Of a stretch of DNA of 64,000 nt, positions 9,707-18,967 are shown one piece after another. The stretch's first letter is position 1; the number at the start of each line of letters is the position of its first letter. Both the position numbers and the translations under genes were made by a program. The stretch comes from Myroides odoratimimus (GTDB taxonomy: Bacteria; Bacteroidota; Bacteroidia; Flavobacteriales; Flavobacteriaceae), in the NCBI RefSeq assembly GCF_030326305.1, contig NZ_JACAKB010000014.1, forward strand, positions 24,143-88,142, in the 5' to 3' direction. Below the pieces are notes generated by a model. That model saw only the letters and a program-made list of their open reading frames with translations. It ran no database searches and had not been told where the DNA came from.

Positions 9707-10118
9707 ATTTTTATTTTTTATGTGCTAAATGCAAATTTAAACTTTTTATCATTCATTCCCAATGTAGACCATAAATTAACCATTATAAACAGCAAAAGGG
9801 AGCCTAAGCTCCCTATTCACCTGAAGATTTCTCTTCTTCACCTTACTAACGATCTAACTTGTTATCTCTCGATAACATAACTTTTAAATAAACACTTAAA
9901 TTTTCTTTTTCAAAAGCAGGAAGTTTTACAACTTCTTTACTTTTTTATAACACCTTACTGTAATAGTATATATACAAAACCATGCCAAACCCTATAGACA
10001 TAATAACAAACCACATATCTATTTTATATTCAATCCATTATGATATTTTAAAAAAAACTCCCCAACTTTCCACAATAGGAAAAGATGGGGAGTTTTTTGT
10101 GTATTGTTTCCACACATA
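9707..10118. other. Intergenic region with two orphan hairpins
   Basis: A stretch of 412 bases between tamL and the sigma-54 regulator. Besides the tamL terminator (10051-10098) it holds a GGGAGC-CTAA-GCTCCC hairpin at 9798-9813, followed by T-rich sequence on the minus strand, and a GAAGTT-TTAC-AACTTC hairpin at 9920-9935, followed by T-rich sequence on the plus strand. Neither follows an annotated gene. A short RNA between 9800 and about 9980 is possible. No long ORF is present. Confidence 0.4.
10051..10098 (-). terminator. Terminator of the tamB-tamL operon
   Basis: The arms AAAAAACTCCCC and GGGGAGTTTTTT enclose a secondary stem (CTTTCC / GGAAAAG) directly after the tamL stop codon. Confidence 0.85.
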
Positions 10119-12428
10119 TTAGAAAGGATACCCAATAGCGAAGTTAAACATCAGATTGTCTTTTCGCCATCTACTACTTCCAAAATTGATATCATCAATT
10201 ACCCAACGTTCGCCAGATGCATGATAGGGCACGCGCAATGGAAAAGCAAAATCAAAACGAAGAACTAGGAATGTTACATCAAATCGAAGACCTGCTCCTG
10301 CTCCTATTGCTAATTCATTTAAAAAATCACCACTAAACTTACCTCCTGGGCGATCTGATACTTCGTTTAAGTTCCAAATGTTTCCTGCATCAACAAACAG
10401 TGCTCCATGAACAATACTAAATAATTTTTTTCGATATTCTAAGTTCATTTCTAACAACATATCTCCTGATTGATCTGGTATAAACTTAGCATTGTTAATC
10501 TCTGGATTAAATGAACCTGGTCCTAAAGTACGTGCTCTAAAAGCTCTAATACTATTAGACCCTCCTACATAGAACTGCTTCGTATAAGGCATCTGCTTAG
10601 AATTACCATAAGCTACACCTATACCTGCATGTACTCTACTTACTAACTGAGAAGTTCTACTTAGTTTTAAATAATATCTAAAGTCATGTTCTGTTTTCAC
10701 ATACTGGCTAAAAGGTACACCTATCAAACTTTTTTCCCTATCCTTATCCACATTCGCCCCCATTAATAAACCTGTGATATTAGCAGATAAATCTAATCCA
10801 CCACGATAATATATTGTCCCTTTTTTAAACTTCTTGCTAGTATTTGTATAAGTATAGGTATAAGTAGGTCCAAAAGTCAATTGCTTATCTAATACCCTTT
10901 CTAGTGATGGGTTACCCTCTGCATACTCTTTATAATAATCAGTGACATGCCCAGGTTTTACATAATTAATATCAAATATTTTCAAATCATGTTCTCTAAA
11001 AGCGCTTTCCTTCCATAAGTATCCCCAAGAGGCTTTAAATGACTGTAATGAATATAATTGACTACGTTCTAGATATTCTCCTCCAAGAATAGCACGAGTT
11101 TTAGGAATGTAAGCACTAGTAGATTGTAGATTAAATGGAGAAATTATCTTAGGCCAAGTCAGACTAGTCTCAAGACCTACCTTGTATACATTGTATCCAT
11201 TATTAGCTGATGACATCTGAAAGTCTGCTCCACCATAAGCAGACACAGAAAACACCTCAGCTCCTCTCATAAAGTTCTTATTACTCCAGTTCAGATTTAA
11301 TTCTGCTCCATTGTAACTAGCGGAATTCATCTTACCTAACAACTCAAGTCTAATAGCCTTAGGATTATCAGGAGTTAAAAAATAATAAGCATTTAATTTA
11401 TGATTTAAACTATCTGATATCTCAAACTGATTCTTCACAAATTTAAAAACACCTAAACTTACCAATCTGTTTAGAGATAAATTATGGTCATTTCTATTAT
11501 ACGTATCTCCATGTTTTAAATGAATTGCTCTATCATAGATAGATGGTTTAAACTTTCCTTTAGGATCTACTATTTTAAAATCTTTATATACTTGTGCAGA
11601 GTCAAGAGCCTGCATATAATTCGTATCAGACAAAACATAGTCTGAAAATATATAAATATTATCGATGGTATAAGGCTCTAGTGCTAATTTAGGTGTATTC
11701 TCTTTGATTTTTAAAGCTAAGTCTACCTGATGATGCCCCACACTACTATCTACCTGTACTAATAAGTTATCAGCACTGAAGTAATAATATCCCTTATTCT
11801 TTAAGTAATTATCAAATCTAGTACGCTCATCTTTAATAACATCTAAATCATACGCTCTTCCCTCTCTTAATCTTGTATAAGGCATAGCTTGAGACAATAC
11901 TTGCTTGATACCTGTAGAGTCTTTTGCAAAGGTAAACTCGCGTATTTTATATTGTTCACCTGGAGTTACAGTGTATTCCACCCCTTTCTTCTTATCACTA
12001 GGTCTAACGGTATCATAAGTCACATCTACATTAAAATATCCTTTATTCTCTAATCGATTAGATAGAATAGCTTTATTGTTCTCCATATCTACTTGGTCAA
12101 ATAATACAGGGGGTTCACCTAGTTTATTTCGCATCCAACGACGTAGTTTATTACTCTTTTCAGGATCTCCTGCTAGATTATAAAAAAACAATTTAGGATG
12201 CATACCTAACAACGTGGCATTAGGAATAGGACGTAGTAAACCATGAAGTTCATCATTCATCTCAGACTTTTGAGACTTGGATAATGAGTCACTATTAATT
12301 ACTACTTTCCCTCCTGAGTACAGATACTCATCTTCTGCCAGATGACGAGTTGTATTACATGAAAATATAAATAATAATCCAAGACATCCTGCTAATCCAT
12401 TATATATTTTACTCTGCTTTAGCTTCAT
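10119..12428 (-). CDS. tamL: TamL: BamA/TamA-type outer-membrane lipoprotein
   Basis: A 769-residue Omp85-superfamily protein. The N-terminus is a lipoprotein signal ending in FIFSC, the hallmark that separates the Bacteroidota TamL group from proteobacterial TamA. POTRA-like repeats occupy roughly residues 100-330, and the rest is a 16-strand-type beta-barrel with the region GGSNSIRAFRARTLGPG and a terminal aromatic pair (IGYPF). It is expected to insert or transport outer-membrane and surface components together with TamB. The start codon overlaps the end of the upstream tamB gene by 20 bases, so the two are translated from one mRNA and act as a pair. Confidence 0.88.
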   Translation of the reverse strand: MKLKQSKIYNGLAGCLGLLFIFSCNTTRHLAEDEYLYSGGKVVINSDSLSKSQKSEMNDELHGLLRPIPNATLLGMHPKLFFYNLAGDPEKSNKLRRWMRNKLGEPPVLFDQVDMENNKAILSNRLENKGYFNVDVTYDTVRPSDKKKGVEYTVTPGEQYKIREFTFAKDSTGIKQVLSQAMPYTRLREGRAYDLDVIKDERTRFDNYLKNKGYYYFSADNLLVQVDSSVGHHQVDLALKIKENTPKLALEPYTIDNIYIFSDYVLSDTNYMQALDSAQVYKDFKIVDPKGKFKPSIYDRAIHLKHGDTYNRNDHNLSLNRLVSLGVFKFVKNQFEISDSLNHKLNAYYFLTPDNPKAIRLELLGKMNSASYNGAELNLNWSNKNFMRGAEVFSVSAYGGADFQMSSANNGYNVYKVGLETSLTWPKIISPFNLQSTSAYIPKTRAILGGEYLERSQLYSLQSFKASWGYLWKESAFREHDLKIFDINYVKPGHVTDYYKEYAEGNPSLERVLDKQLTFGPTYTYTYTNTSKKFKKGTIYYRGGLDLSANITGLLMGANVDKDREKSLIGVPFSQYVKTEHDFRYYLKLSRTSQLVSRVHAGIGVAYGNSKQMPYTKQFYVGGSNSIRAFRARTLGPGSFNPEINNAKFIPDQSGDMLLEMNLEYRKKLFSIVHGALFVDAGNIWNLNEVSDRPGGKFSGDFLNELAIGAGAGLRFDVTFLVLRFDFAFPLRVPYHASGERWVIDDINFGSSRWRKDNLMFNFAIGYPF

Positions 12429-15400
12429 CTCTTAATTGCTTTTTTAATTGTCTTTTATCTTTACTACGTTCAAATAATTCGCGGAATCTCTCATAACTCA
12501 TTGTTATTATAAATCCGACACCTGTCTCTACAATTTGACCTTGAAGAGCTACCTCATAACGGTTTTTTCTATACACTTTCATTAAATATCTACCGTCTTT
12601 TGACAATGCATATTCTAATTCAATATCACCTGCTATATTAGCTGCTTGCTCGTTCTCACGAGCATTCCCCTCTACTTCGAAACTACTTCCTACTGTCACT
12701 TTTAATCGATCAGAGAATAAGCGTTTTGACACTGCAACATTTAAATCTGTCCTATTCTCTTTACTTCCTGAAGAGTAATCCTCTGAAGATTCTAAATTAA
12801 AGTTAAGTTCTACACCTGCAATTAAGTTACCTGCCAAGTTATTCAACTGATCTGATAATAATCTACTCACACTCTGTCTAGCCATAGACCCTGCACTCAT
12901 TCCTCCAGCACTACTCTCAAAAGGATTCTCACCTATAAATCTGTTTAATAACAATAACGCAAATACTTGTTTATTTAGTTCAGACTCATTCTGTCTTAAC
13001 TGTTCTAACTTCGTCTTCGTATTGCTTAGCACATCTCCTGATACACTTGTAATTCCTTCTTTTAGTTGCACATCGAAAGATATCTCGGGTTTCAGTAATT
13101 CTCCTTCCATCTTTAATAAAGCTTGGAATGGTATCTTCTGCTTATACATATTTTGCTGTGTAGGAGATAGACTGCTTAGCTGATTTCCTAATAGATCTAT
13201 CGGAGCAGTCTTTGTCTCATAGATAGCAGTTAAGTGTAGATTAGCATCTGTAGGATCTCCTGCCCAGATAATATAACTTCCTTTTTCAATCTCAAATTTT
13301 CTCTTCATCATATTGAAAGACAAATCATAAGAACCTTGAGAGAACTCATATCTTCCAGCCAAAGTTACTTTACCTGATGGATCAATTCCTCCTACTAAGT
13401 CCGCCTCTCCTTTTAATATGATCTTATCTCCACTTGATTTATCCATTATCATAGTAAAACTAGCTTCTTTATCTACTTTAATCGAAACAGATACATCTAA
13501 CCCTTTTAATGCTGAATTATTAAAATCTTCTTCATACTTTCTCATTTCAGCTAATTGTAAGCTATGCTGATCTACGAACTCTACAATACCTTCTCTATCT
13601 GCTATACTAGGATCTTCCTGTGGTAATACAAATGAGAAATCTGTCTTCTTACCGACTTCTATTCCTCCAGTAACAATAGGTTTATTTAAATCTCCTTTTA
13701 TCTTAATATCACTGTCAAAAACCAATTTACCATAATACATCTCATTATCTTTAGACGTAGAGTTCACTGCTTTAAAATCAACTGCCTTAATACTTAGGTT
13801 AAAAGCAAAATCTTGATATGATTTAGTAAGTACCTGCCCATCTACCACTAGTAGATTTCCATCTGTATCTGTGATACTAAACTTATCTAATTCTATCCCT
13901 CTATTTGTAAAAGAAATCTTTTCGTTAATTTTTCTAAAGTCAGCGTTTAATCCATTTACATGAAAACCTATATCATTAAAGTTCATAGCTCCTAATATTT
14001 TAGGATCTGTAAACTTCCCTCCTATTTTTAGATTACCTGAGAAGAATCCTTCTGCTTCTGATAACTGTTCTTTAGCAAAATACTCTATCGCTGCCATTTG
14101 GAACTTAGCTAAGTTCACATTCATATTCATCTCCTGAGTATCAGCATCAGCCCATCCGTCGATAGATATCTTATTCTCTCCTCCTTGTAAAGTAATATCA
14201 GTTATAAACTTACTCGCACTCTCATTCTTAACGCCAACATGTAAGTCTCCTAGCCCTATTTCCATCACGTGTAGTTTAGAAATATCAATATCTGAGATAA
14301 ATCTAAAGTCTGTTACCAAATCTTTTAGATACACCTCACCATCAATAAATCCACTAGCTAAAAGCACATCTTTTTTAATCATTTTAGTCAAACTCTCAAT
14401 GCTAAAATCATTGAATGACAACTTCATTGGACTATTGGCTACTTCATCTTTAGATTCTATTGCTAAAAGACTATTATTATACGCTAGTTTAAAGTCTTTT
14501 GCATAGAAACCATCGGGTTTAAGTATAAATCTATTATTAGGGTCAACAGTCCACTTTTGATAATCTAACACAAAACCATCAGGTCGCAAATGATGAATCA
14601 GATCTCCCTCTTTTGTACTGACTTCTCCAGCTATTAAATAACAAGGAGCTCCTGTCTTATCTTTTAAATTTAAGTTATAACTTAAAGTATTATTTTTAAT
14701 ATCCCCCTCTAGAGCCAGACGTTTTAATGCTATACTAGCATTAGCAATGCGCTCTATGTCTAAAGCGTAGGTAAGGGCGCCATCGACTGGCTTAACATCA
14801 ACAGAAATATTATTTATCTCATTCTCTCCATATTCGATTAAAGGAATAGTACCTTGCAAACTGATATAATTAGAATCAGACTCATATCGTCCACTAAACT
14901 GTATAGGTTGTAATTCTTTTAAATCAGGCAATACAGAATGGATAATACCATTATCCTTAACCTTCAGCGTATAAGCAAAGAAATGGTTTGGCAAAGGCTT
15001 AGAAGCATCCTCTATTAGCTCTTTTTGCTGTTTTTCTTCTACCTCATTATTGAAATAGCTCTTCAATGAATTAGTAAATAAATCTGCCAATAGAGTCATC
15101 TTATACTCTCCTTGCATACCAAACTCTACTAATTCAGAGTTTAAGTGTAAAGATTTTTTTACTCCATTTGTTACAGCCTTAACTTCGATCGGTTTTAGTG
15201 TGATTACCTGTTCTTTTGTACCATAAGACAAATCGCTAACTACTATTGTTCCGTCTAAATCATCTGGAACGATATTACTTAGCTCTGTCTGTATTTTAGC
15301 TTTAAACACTGCAGGAGCATCCACTAGTTTTAGTCGATATAAATCAATATGCTTAAAGTCTGCTAATAAGTCTAAACTGATATTATAATCTGTCCATTTT

Positions 15401-17472
15401 CCATTTGCATCAATAGCAAAGTTTAAATTAGGATCGTCATTAACTGAAGTGACTTGATAACTTCCCTTCTCTAAGACAGCATCTAATTGTATATTGTTAT
15501 AAGTATAATCATTATAAGTAGCACTAACTACTTTTACACCACCTTTTGCTACAGCTTTATCTGGATCAAAACCAACACCATTAGCCTTAAAAGACATCGT
15601 TAAAGCTCCGATAGAATCATTCTTTAAAATATGCCCTAATTCTAAATTTTGAAGGTTTGCTTCTACACTATATTTCTCACTTCCCTTTTTGTGTTGATCG
15701 AAGAACACTTTTACATCTGCATTACCAGAAGTCGTTTTAAGGGCTAATTGAGACTGTATAGCCTTCATTCCTCCCTTTACATTACCTGATAGCGATAAGT
15801 GCGAAGGAATCGCTATATTCGCTGGCAACACACCTTTTGGTGCGATGCTAAAGATATCCTTAGCAGAAGTCTGAAATTTATTCAGTTTTAAATCTACTAT
15901 CGCTTTTTCAGGAGTAGTAGCTCCTTTTATATTTCCAACCACATTGATAGTTGTAGACTGTAATCCAGTCAATAAAAACTGTTCGATAGACAAATCCCCT
16001 ACTATACCTTTTGCTTTGATGTCTACAGCTAAATTTTTATTGGTTAAACTTGTTAATCCAGCTTCTTCAAAAACAGTAGGCATGGCTAGGTATACATCTC
16101 TTAGTCCTAGATAAGACTCTTTTATCAGTACGTCCACAGAGGTATCCTCTAAATGCTCTGACAGCTTATTTACATCTCTATAATTCAACGTTACATTAGC
16201 GTCAAACTTAGAGTTAGGAGTTTCTAAAATGAAGTCTTTGATAAAAGTAGTTTGATCGCCATATAGAAAATAAGTTTTGAACTTATCTACTTGCAACCCG
16301 CTCTTTTCTTTAAAAGAAAACCCCTCTAGATTTCCTCTTATCACATTAGGAGAAAACTGAAAATCTTTTAAATCAAAATTAATATCTGTAAAAGCGATAT
16401 GATTAGGGTCTAACCCAAAAGATAATGCCTTAAAATTATCGTTGTCAAACTTGACATCAATAGAGTTTAGAGCAAATTCTTTTATGCCTAGTTTCCATGG
16501 AGCAGACTCATCCACGACAGGAGCACTTTCCTCTTCTTTTACAGATTCACTAGCCTTAATAGTTATAGGAAGTAAATGAACTACAGCCTTAGTATCATCT
16601 AAGCGGATCTCTTTTAAATCTATCTGTTGATTCTTTAAATCAATTTGCTCAAATGTAGTTTTAAAAGCTCCTAACGCAAGATTAGCATATAACCTACTCT
16701 CCTTATCCTCAAAAACGATATTACTATCTGTCCACTCTATAGTTCCTAAATCTACTATAGGCATCACAGAAGTATTCGACTCTTCCTCTATCGGCTCTAC
16801 AACTAACTGTGCTGCCTCAATAGAAGCCTGAGAAGGCAATTCTTTTTTATAATTTAAATCTATTCCCGCAATCGCAATCTTAGGAATAGCAAATTTCATC
16901 TCCTCTAAATCAAATTGTTTAAAACGTGTAATAAATCTCTTTAAACCAAATGAGACGTGATGACCATCATAATCATCATTGTACTTCACCTGGATATCGC
17001 TAAGGCTTATCTCGCCTACATCTATAGCCATAGAACTACTGTCCTCTTTATCCTCTTCTTCCTCTGAAGCGAAGGCTTCGATGATATAATCAAAGTTAAA
17101 GCGTCCTAGACTATCGCGTTTAATATCTGTCTTTAGTCCATCTAACTGAACACTATTGACATTGACAGAGCTCTTCAGTAGAGCGAATAAGCTAATATCT
17201 ACACCTAGATAATTAGTATATAACAAAGTATCCTTCTGCTGAGACTCAACATAAAGATTCTTAACCACTATTTTTTTAGGAAAGGCAATCTCTATCCTAT
17301 CTAAGGACACAGGGGTACCTATCTTATCCTGTACAAAGGTGATTGCAAAATCCTTCACCTTATTTTGGACAGCAGGTATCTGTATCGCAACGATAAGAAG
17401 TAGTAATATTAGAAATAAACTAAGTAAGAACCAGCCTAGTATCTTACCTATTTTAATTGTTATCTTCTTCAA
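12409..17472 (-). CDS. tamB: TamB-like translocation/assembly module protein
   Basis: A very large inner-membrane-anchored periplasmic protein of about 1,687 residues. One N-terminal membrane segment (ILGWFLLSLFLILLLLI) is followed by a long repetitive beta-rich body of the DUF490/AsmA-like type and the conserved C-terminal TamB domain (about residues 1,300-1,640). The frame is open to a TTG at 17499, but a strong promoter (TTG-N18-TATTTTTG, 17488-17516) covers that codon. The TTG at 17472, giving MKKITIKIGKILGW, is therefore preferred; no ATG exists near the membrane segment. It is first gene of the tamB-tamL operon and is thought to bridge the periplasm for lipid or protein transport to the outer membrane. 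Confidence 0.88.
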   Translation of the reverse strand: MKKITIKIGKILGWFLLSLFLILLLLIVAIQIPAVQNKVKDFAITFVQDKIGTPVSLDRIEIAFPKKIVVKNLYVESQQKDTLLYTNYLGVDISLFALLKSSVNVNSVQLDGLKTDIKRDSLGRFNFDYIIEAFASEEEEDKEDSSSMAIDVGEISLSDIQVKYNDDYDGHHVSFGLKRFITRFKQFDLEEMKFAIPKIAIAGIDLNYKKELPSQASIEAAQLVVEPIEEESNTSVMPIVDLGTIEWTDSNIVFEDKESRLYANLALGAFKTTFEQIDLKNQQIDLKEIRLDDTKAVVHLLPITIKASESVKEEESAPVVDESAPWKLGIKEFALNSIDVKFDNDNFKALSFGLDPNHIAFTDINFDLKDFQFSPNVIRGNLEGFSFKEKSGLQVDKFKTYFLYGDQTTFIKDFILETPNSKFDANVTLNYRDVNKLSEHLEDTSVDVLIKESYLGLRDVYLAMPTVFEEAGLTSLTNKNLAVDIKAKGIVGDLSIEQFLLTGLQSTTINVVGNIKGATTPEKAIVDLKLNKFQTSAKDIFSIAPKGVLPANIAIPSHLSLSGNVKGGMKAIQSQLALKTTSGNADVKVFFDQHKKGSEKYSVEANLQNLELGHILKNDSIGALTMSFKANGVGFDPDKAVAKGGVKVVSATYNDYTYNNIQLDAVLEKGSYQVTSVNDDPNLNFAIDANGKWTDYNISLDLLADFKHIDLYRLKLVDAPAVFKAKIQTELSNIVPDDLDGTIVVSDLSYGTKEQVITLKPIEVKAVTNGVKKSLHLNSELVEFGMQGEYKMTLLADLFTNSLKSYFNNEVEEKQQKELIEDASKPLPNHFFAYTLKVKDNGIIHSVLPDLKELQPIQFSGRYESDSNYISLQGTIPLIEYGENEINNISVDVKPVDGALTYALDIERIANASIALKRLALEGDIKNNTLSYNLNLKDKTGAPCYLIAGEVSTKEGDLIHHLRPDGFVLDYQKWTVDPNNRFILKPDGFYAKDFKLAYNNSLLAIESKDEVANSPMKLSFNDFSIESLTKMIKKDVLLASGFIDGEVYLKDLVTDFRFISDIDISKLHVMEIGLGDLHVGVKNESASKFITDITLQGGENKISIDGWADADTQEMNMNVNLAKFQMAAIEYFAKEQLSEAEGFFSGNLKIGGKFTDPKILGAMNFNDIGFHVNGLNADFRKINEKISFTNRGIELDKFSITDTDGNLLVVDGQVLTKSYQDFAFNLSIKAVDFKAVNSTSKDNEMYYGKLVFDSDIKIKGDLNKPIVTGGIEVGKKTDFSFVLPQEDPSIADREGIVEFVDQHSLQLAEMRKYEEDFNNSALKGLDVSVSIKVDKEASFTMIMDKSSGDKIILKGEADLVGGIDPSGKVTLAGRYEFSQGSYDLSFNMMKRKFEIEKGSYIIWAGDPTDANLHLTAIYETKTAPIDLLGNQLSSLSPTQQNMYKQKIPFQALLKMEGELLKPEISFDVQLKEGITSVSGDVLSNTKTKLEQLRQNESELNKQVFALLLLNRFIGENPFESSAGGMSAGSMARQSVSRLLSDQLNNLAGNLIAGVELNFNLESSEDYSSGSKENRTDLNVAVSKRLFSDRLKVTVGSSFEVEGNARENEQAANIAGDIELEYALSKDGRYLMKVYRKNRYEVALQGQIVETGVGFIITMSYERFRELFERSKDKRQLKKQLRDEAKAE

Positions 17473-17487
17473 AACAAATTTTTTATA

Positions 17488-17516
17488 CAAAAATAACAAA
17501 AATCGTACCTACCCAA
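17488..17516 (-). promoter_or_regulatory. Promoter of the tamB-tamL operon
   Basis: On the minus strand TTG (17514-17516) and TATTTTTG (17488-17495) are separated by 18 bases, an excellent fit to the Bacteroidota housekeeping promoter. Transcription would start near 17481, only about nine bases before the proposed TTG start codon. Confidence 0.6.
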
Positions 17517-17556
17517 CAACGATATTCAAAGTAAAAGGAAAAAACTTTAGAGCAAA

Positions 17557-17580
17557 AAAAAAATCTCCAACACGGAGATC
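17557..17580 (-). terminator. Terminator of the SRP RNA gene
   Basis: Minus-strand hairpin ATCTCC-GTGTT-GGAGAT followed by a run of ten T residues, located 18 bases beyond the end of the SRP RNA. Confidence 0.85.
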
Positions 17581-17597
17581 TACTAATAAGAAAAAAA

Positions 17598-17693
17598 TGG
17601 CAAGCTACCTACATCGCACCGCTACAACCTCAGACCTTTGCTGCGTTCCCACCCTGGAGGATTAAGAGGGAGCTGGTCGTGTAGGACTTGCCA
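17598..17693 (-). ncRNA. ffs: Signal recognition particle RNA, small bacterial type
   Basis: The minus strand forms a single long hairpin of about 96 nt. The outer helix pairs GGCAAGTCCTACACGAC with the complementary 3' part ending GTAGGTAGCTTGCC. The apical domain contains the Ffh-binding signature, with CCTCCAGGGTGGGAACGCAGC on the 5' and loop side and AAAGGTCTGAGG on the return. This RNA binds Ffh and targets membrane proteins to the translocon. It has its own T-run terminator. A plus-strand open frame across it is only a shadow. Confidence 0.88.
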
Positions 17694-17746
17694 CTGCAAA
17701 TATACAACGGTTTTTTATTTTTCCAAGCTTTTTCAACTATTAGCAT

Positions 17747-17754
17747 TAGATTTG
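17747..17754 (+). promoter_or_regulatory. Putative -7 box of the glutaminyl cyclase gene
   Basis: TAGATTTG fits TAnnTTTG exactly and lies 22 bases before the first ATG. No TTG at a good -33 spacing was seen. Confidence 0.35.
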
Positions 17755-17775
17755 TATATTGTATCAAATTAAAAA

Positions 17776-18879
17776 ATGACAATGAAAAAATATAACATTC
17801 TAGTTCCGTTAGTATTAGGAGTAGCTTTTATGAGCTGTTCGAACAAAAAAAATTTAGAAAAAAATGTTTTATCTATTGATACTACTCATCTAAAACAGCT
17901 ATATAAGGGAAATGAAGACATAAAACTGAGTCTAAAAACTACCGAAAATGCGCAAGTAGACTCTGTAATTTATTACTTCAACGACAAAAAAGTAGGTGCT
18001 TCTATCAAAAATGAGGTGTTAAATCTAAACTTAGGTGAACAAAAGTTAGGTAAAACAACTATTAAAGCTATCGCGTATGCTGAAAACTCGAATAAAGAAT
18101 TCACTACAAATATAGAAATAACAGCTCCTAAAGCTCCTGCTTTTTACAGCTATAAATTAGTAAACACTTATCCTCATGACCAAGAAGCCTATACACAAGG
18201 TCTAGAATTCTACAATGGTATTTTATACGAAAGTACAGGTAATGGTGAAGGCGGAGGAACAACGAACACTGGAAGAGGAACAGGTAAAAAAGGAATCTCT
18301 AGTGTACGTCAAGTAGATTATAAAACAGGTAAAGTCATCAAGATTCACAAACAACCAGCAGAAATCTTCGGTGAGGGGTGTACTATCCTAAATGGCAAAC
18401 TATACCAACTAACTTATCAAAACAATGAAGCTCATGTATTCAATGCAGAAACATTAACAGAGGAGAAAACACTTCCATATTTTCAGAAGATGGAAGGTTG
18501 GGGACTTACGAATGACGGTAAACATCTGTATATGACATCAGGTTCTGAGTTTATCTATAAACTAGATCCAGAAACATTTAAAGAAATAGACAGAGTAAGT
18601 GTATATACAGATAAGAATGTTATTCCATACGCTAATGAAATGGAATGGGTAGATGGTAAGATATATGCTAACTTCTATGGACAGAATGCAGTAGCAGTAA
18701 TCAATCCTCAAACAGGAGCAATAGAAGCTGTTATAGACTTCAGCGAATTACTAAACCTAACTACATATCACGAAGACAGAGATGTAATGAATGGTATCGC
18801 TTATAACCCACAGACTAAGACATTCTTCCTAACAGGTAAAAACTGGAACAAAATGTTCGAAGTACAGATTATTAAATAA
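17776..18879 (+). CDS. Glutaminyl-peptide cyclotransferase-like lipoprotein
   Basis: A 367-residue protein with a lipoprotein signal (LGVAFMSCS, lipidated Cys about residue 21). A poorly conserved N-terminal beta domain is followed, from about residue 130, by the five-bladed-propeller glutamine cyclotransferase fold of the plant/bacterial type (Pfam Glu_cyclase_2). Visible signatures are TYPHDQEAYTQGLEF, YESTGNGEGG and NEMEWVDGKIYAN. The enzyme would convert N-terminal glutamine of secreted peptides to pyroglutamate in the periplasm or at the surface. A second in-frame ATG two codons later (17782) is an equally good start. It is monocistronic. Confidence 0.85.
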   Translation: MTMKKYNILVPLVLGVAFMSCSNKKNLEKNVLSIDTTHLKQLYKGNEDIKLSLKTTENAQVDSVIYYFNDKKVGASIKNEVLNLNLGEQKLGKTTIKAIAYAENSNKEFTTNIEITAPKAPAFYSYKLVNTYPHDQEAYTQGLEFYNGILYESTGNGEGGGTTNTGRGTGKKGISSVRQVDYKTGKVIKIHKQPAEIFGEGCTILNGKLYQLTYQNNEAHVFNAETLTEEKTLPYFQKMEGWGLTNDGKHLYMTSGSEFIYKLDPETFKEIDRVSVYTDKNVIPYANEMEWVDGKIYANFYGQNAVAVINPQTGAIEAVIDFSELLNLTTYHEDRDVMNGIAYNPQTKTFFLTGKNWNKMFEVQIIK

Positions 18880-18924
18880 TTTAGGGAACTGAAAACAGAA
18901 AACAGGGAACTATAAACTGATAAC

Positions 18925-18955
18925 AAAAAATGCTGACCGTAGTCAGCATTTTTTA
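18925..18955. terminator. Bidirectional terminator between convergent genes
   Basis: AAAAAATGCTGAC / GTCAGCATTTTTT hairpin between the plus-strand cyclase gene and the minus-strand hypothetical gene. Confidence 0.85.
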
Positions 18956-18967
18956 TGATATATTTTT

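Noticed and set aside
9978-9997. TTGGCATGGTTTTG on the minus strand as a fourth sigma-54 promoter
   Set aside because: The GG to -12 G spacing is one base short, and no gene start follows within a normal distance.
17339-17665. Plus-strand open frame of 108 codons across the tamB start and SRP RNA
   Set aside because: It overlaps the minus-strand promoter, terminator and structured RNA and has no recognisable protein pattern.
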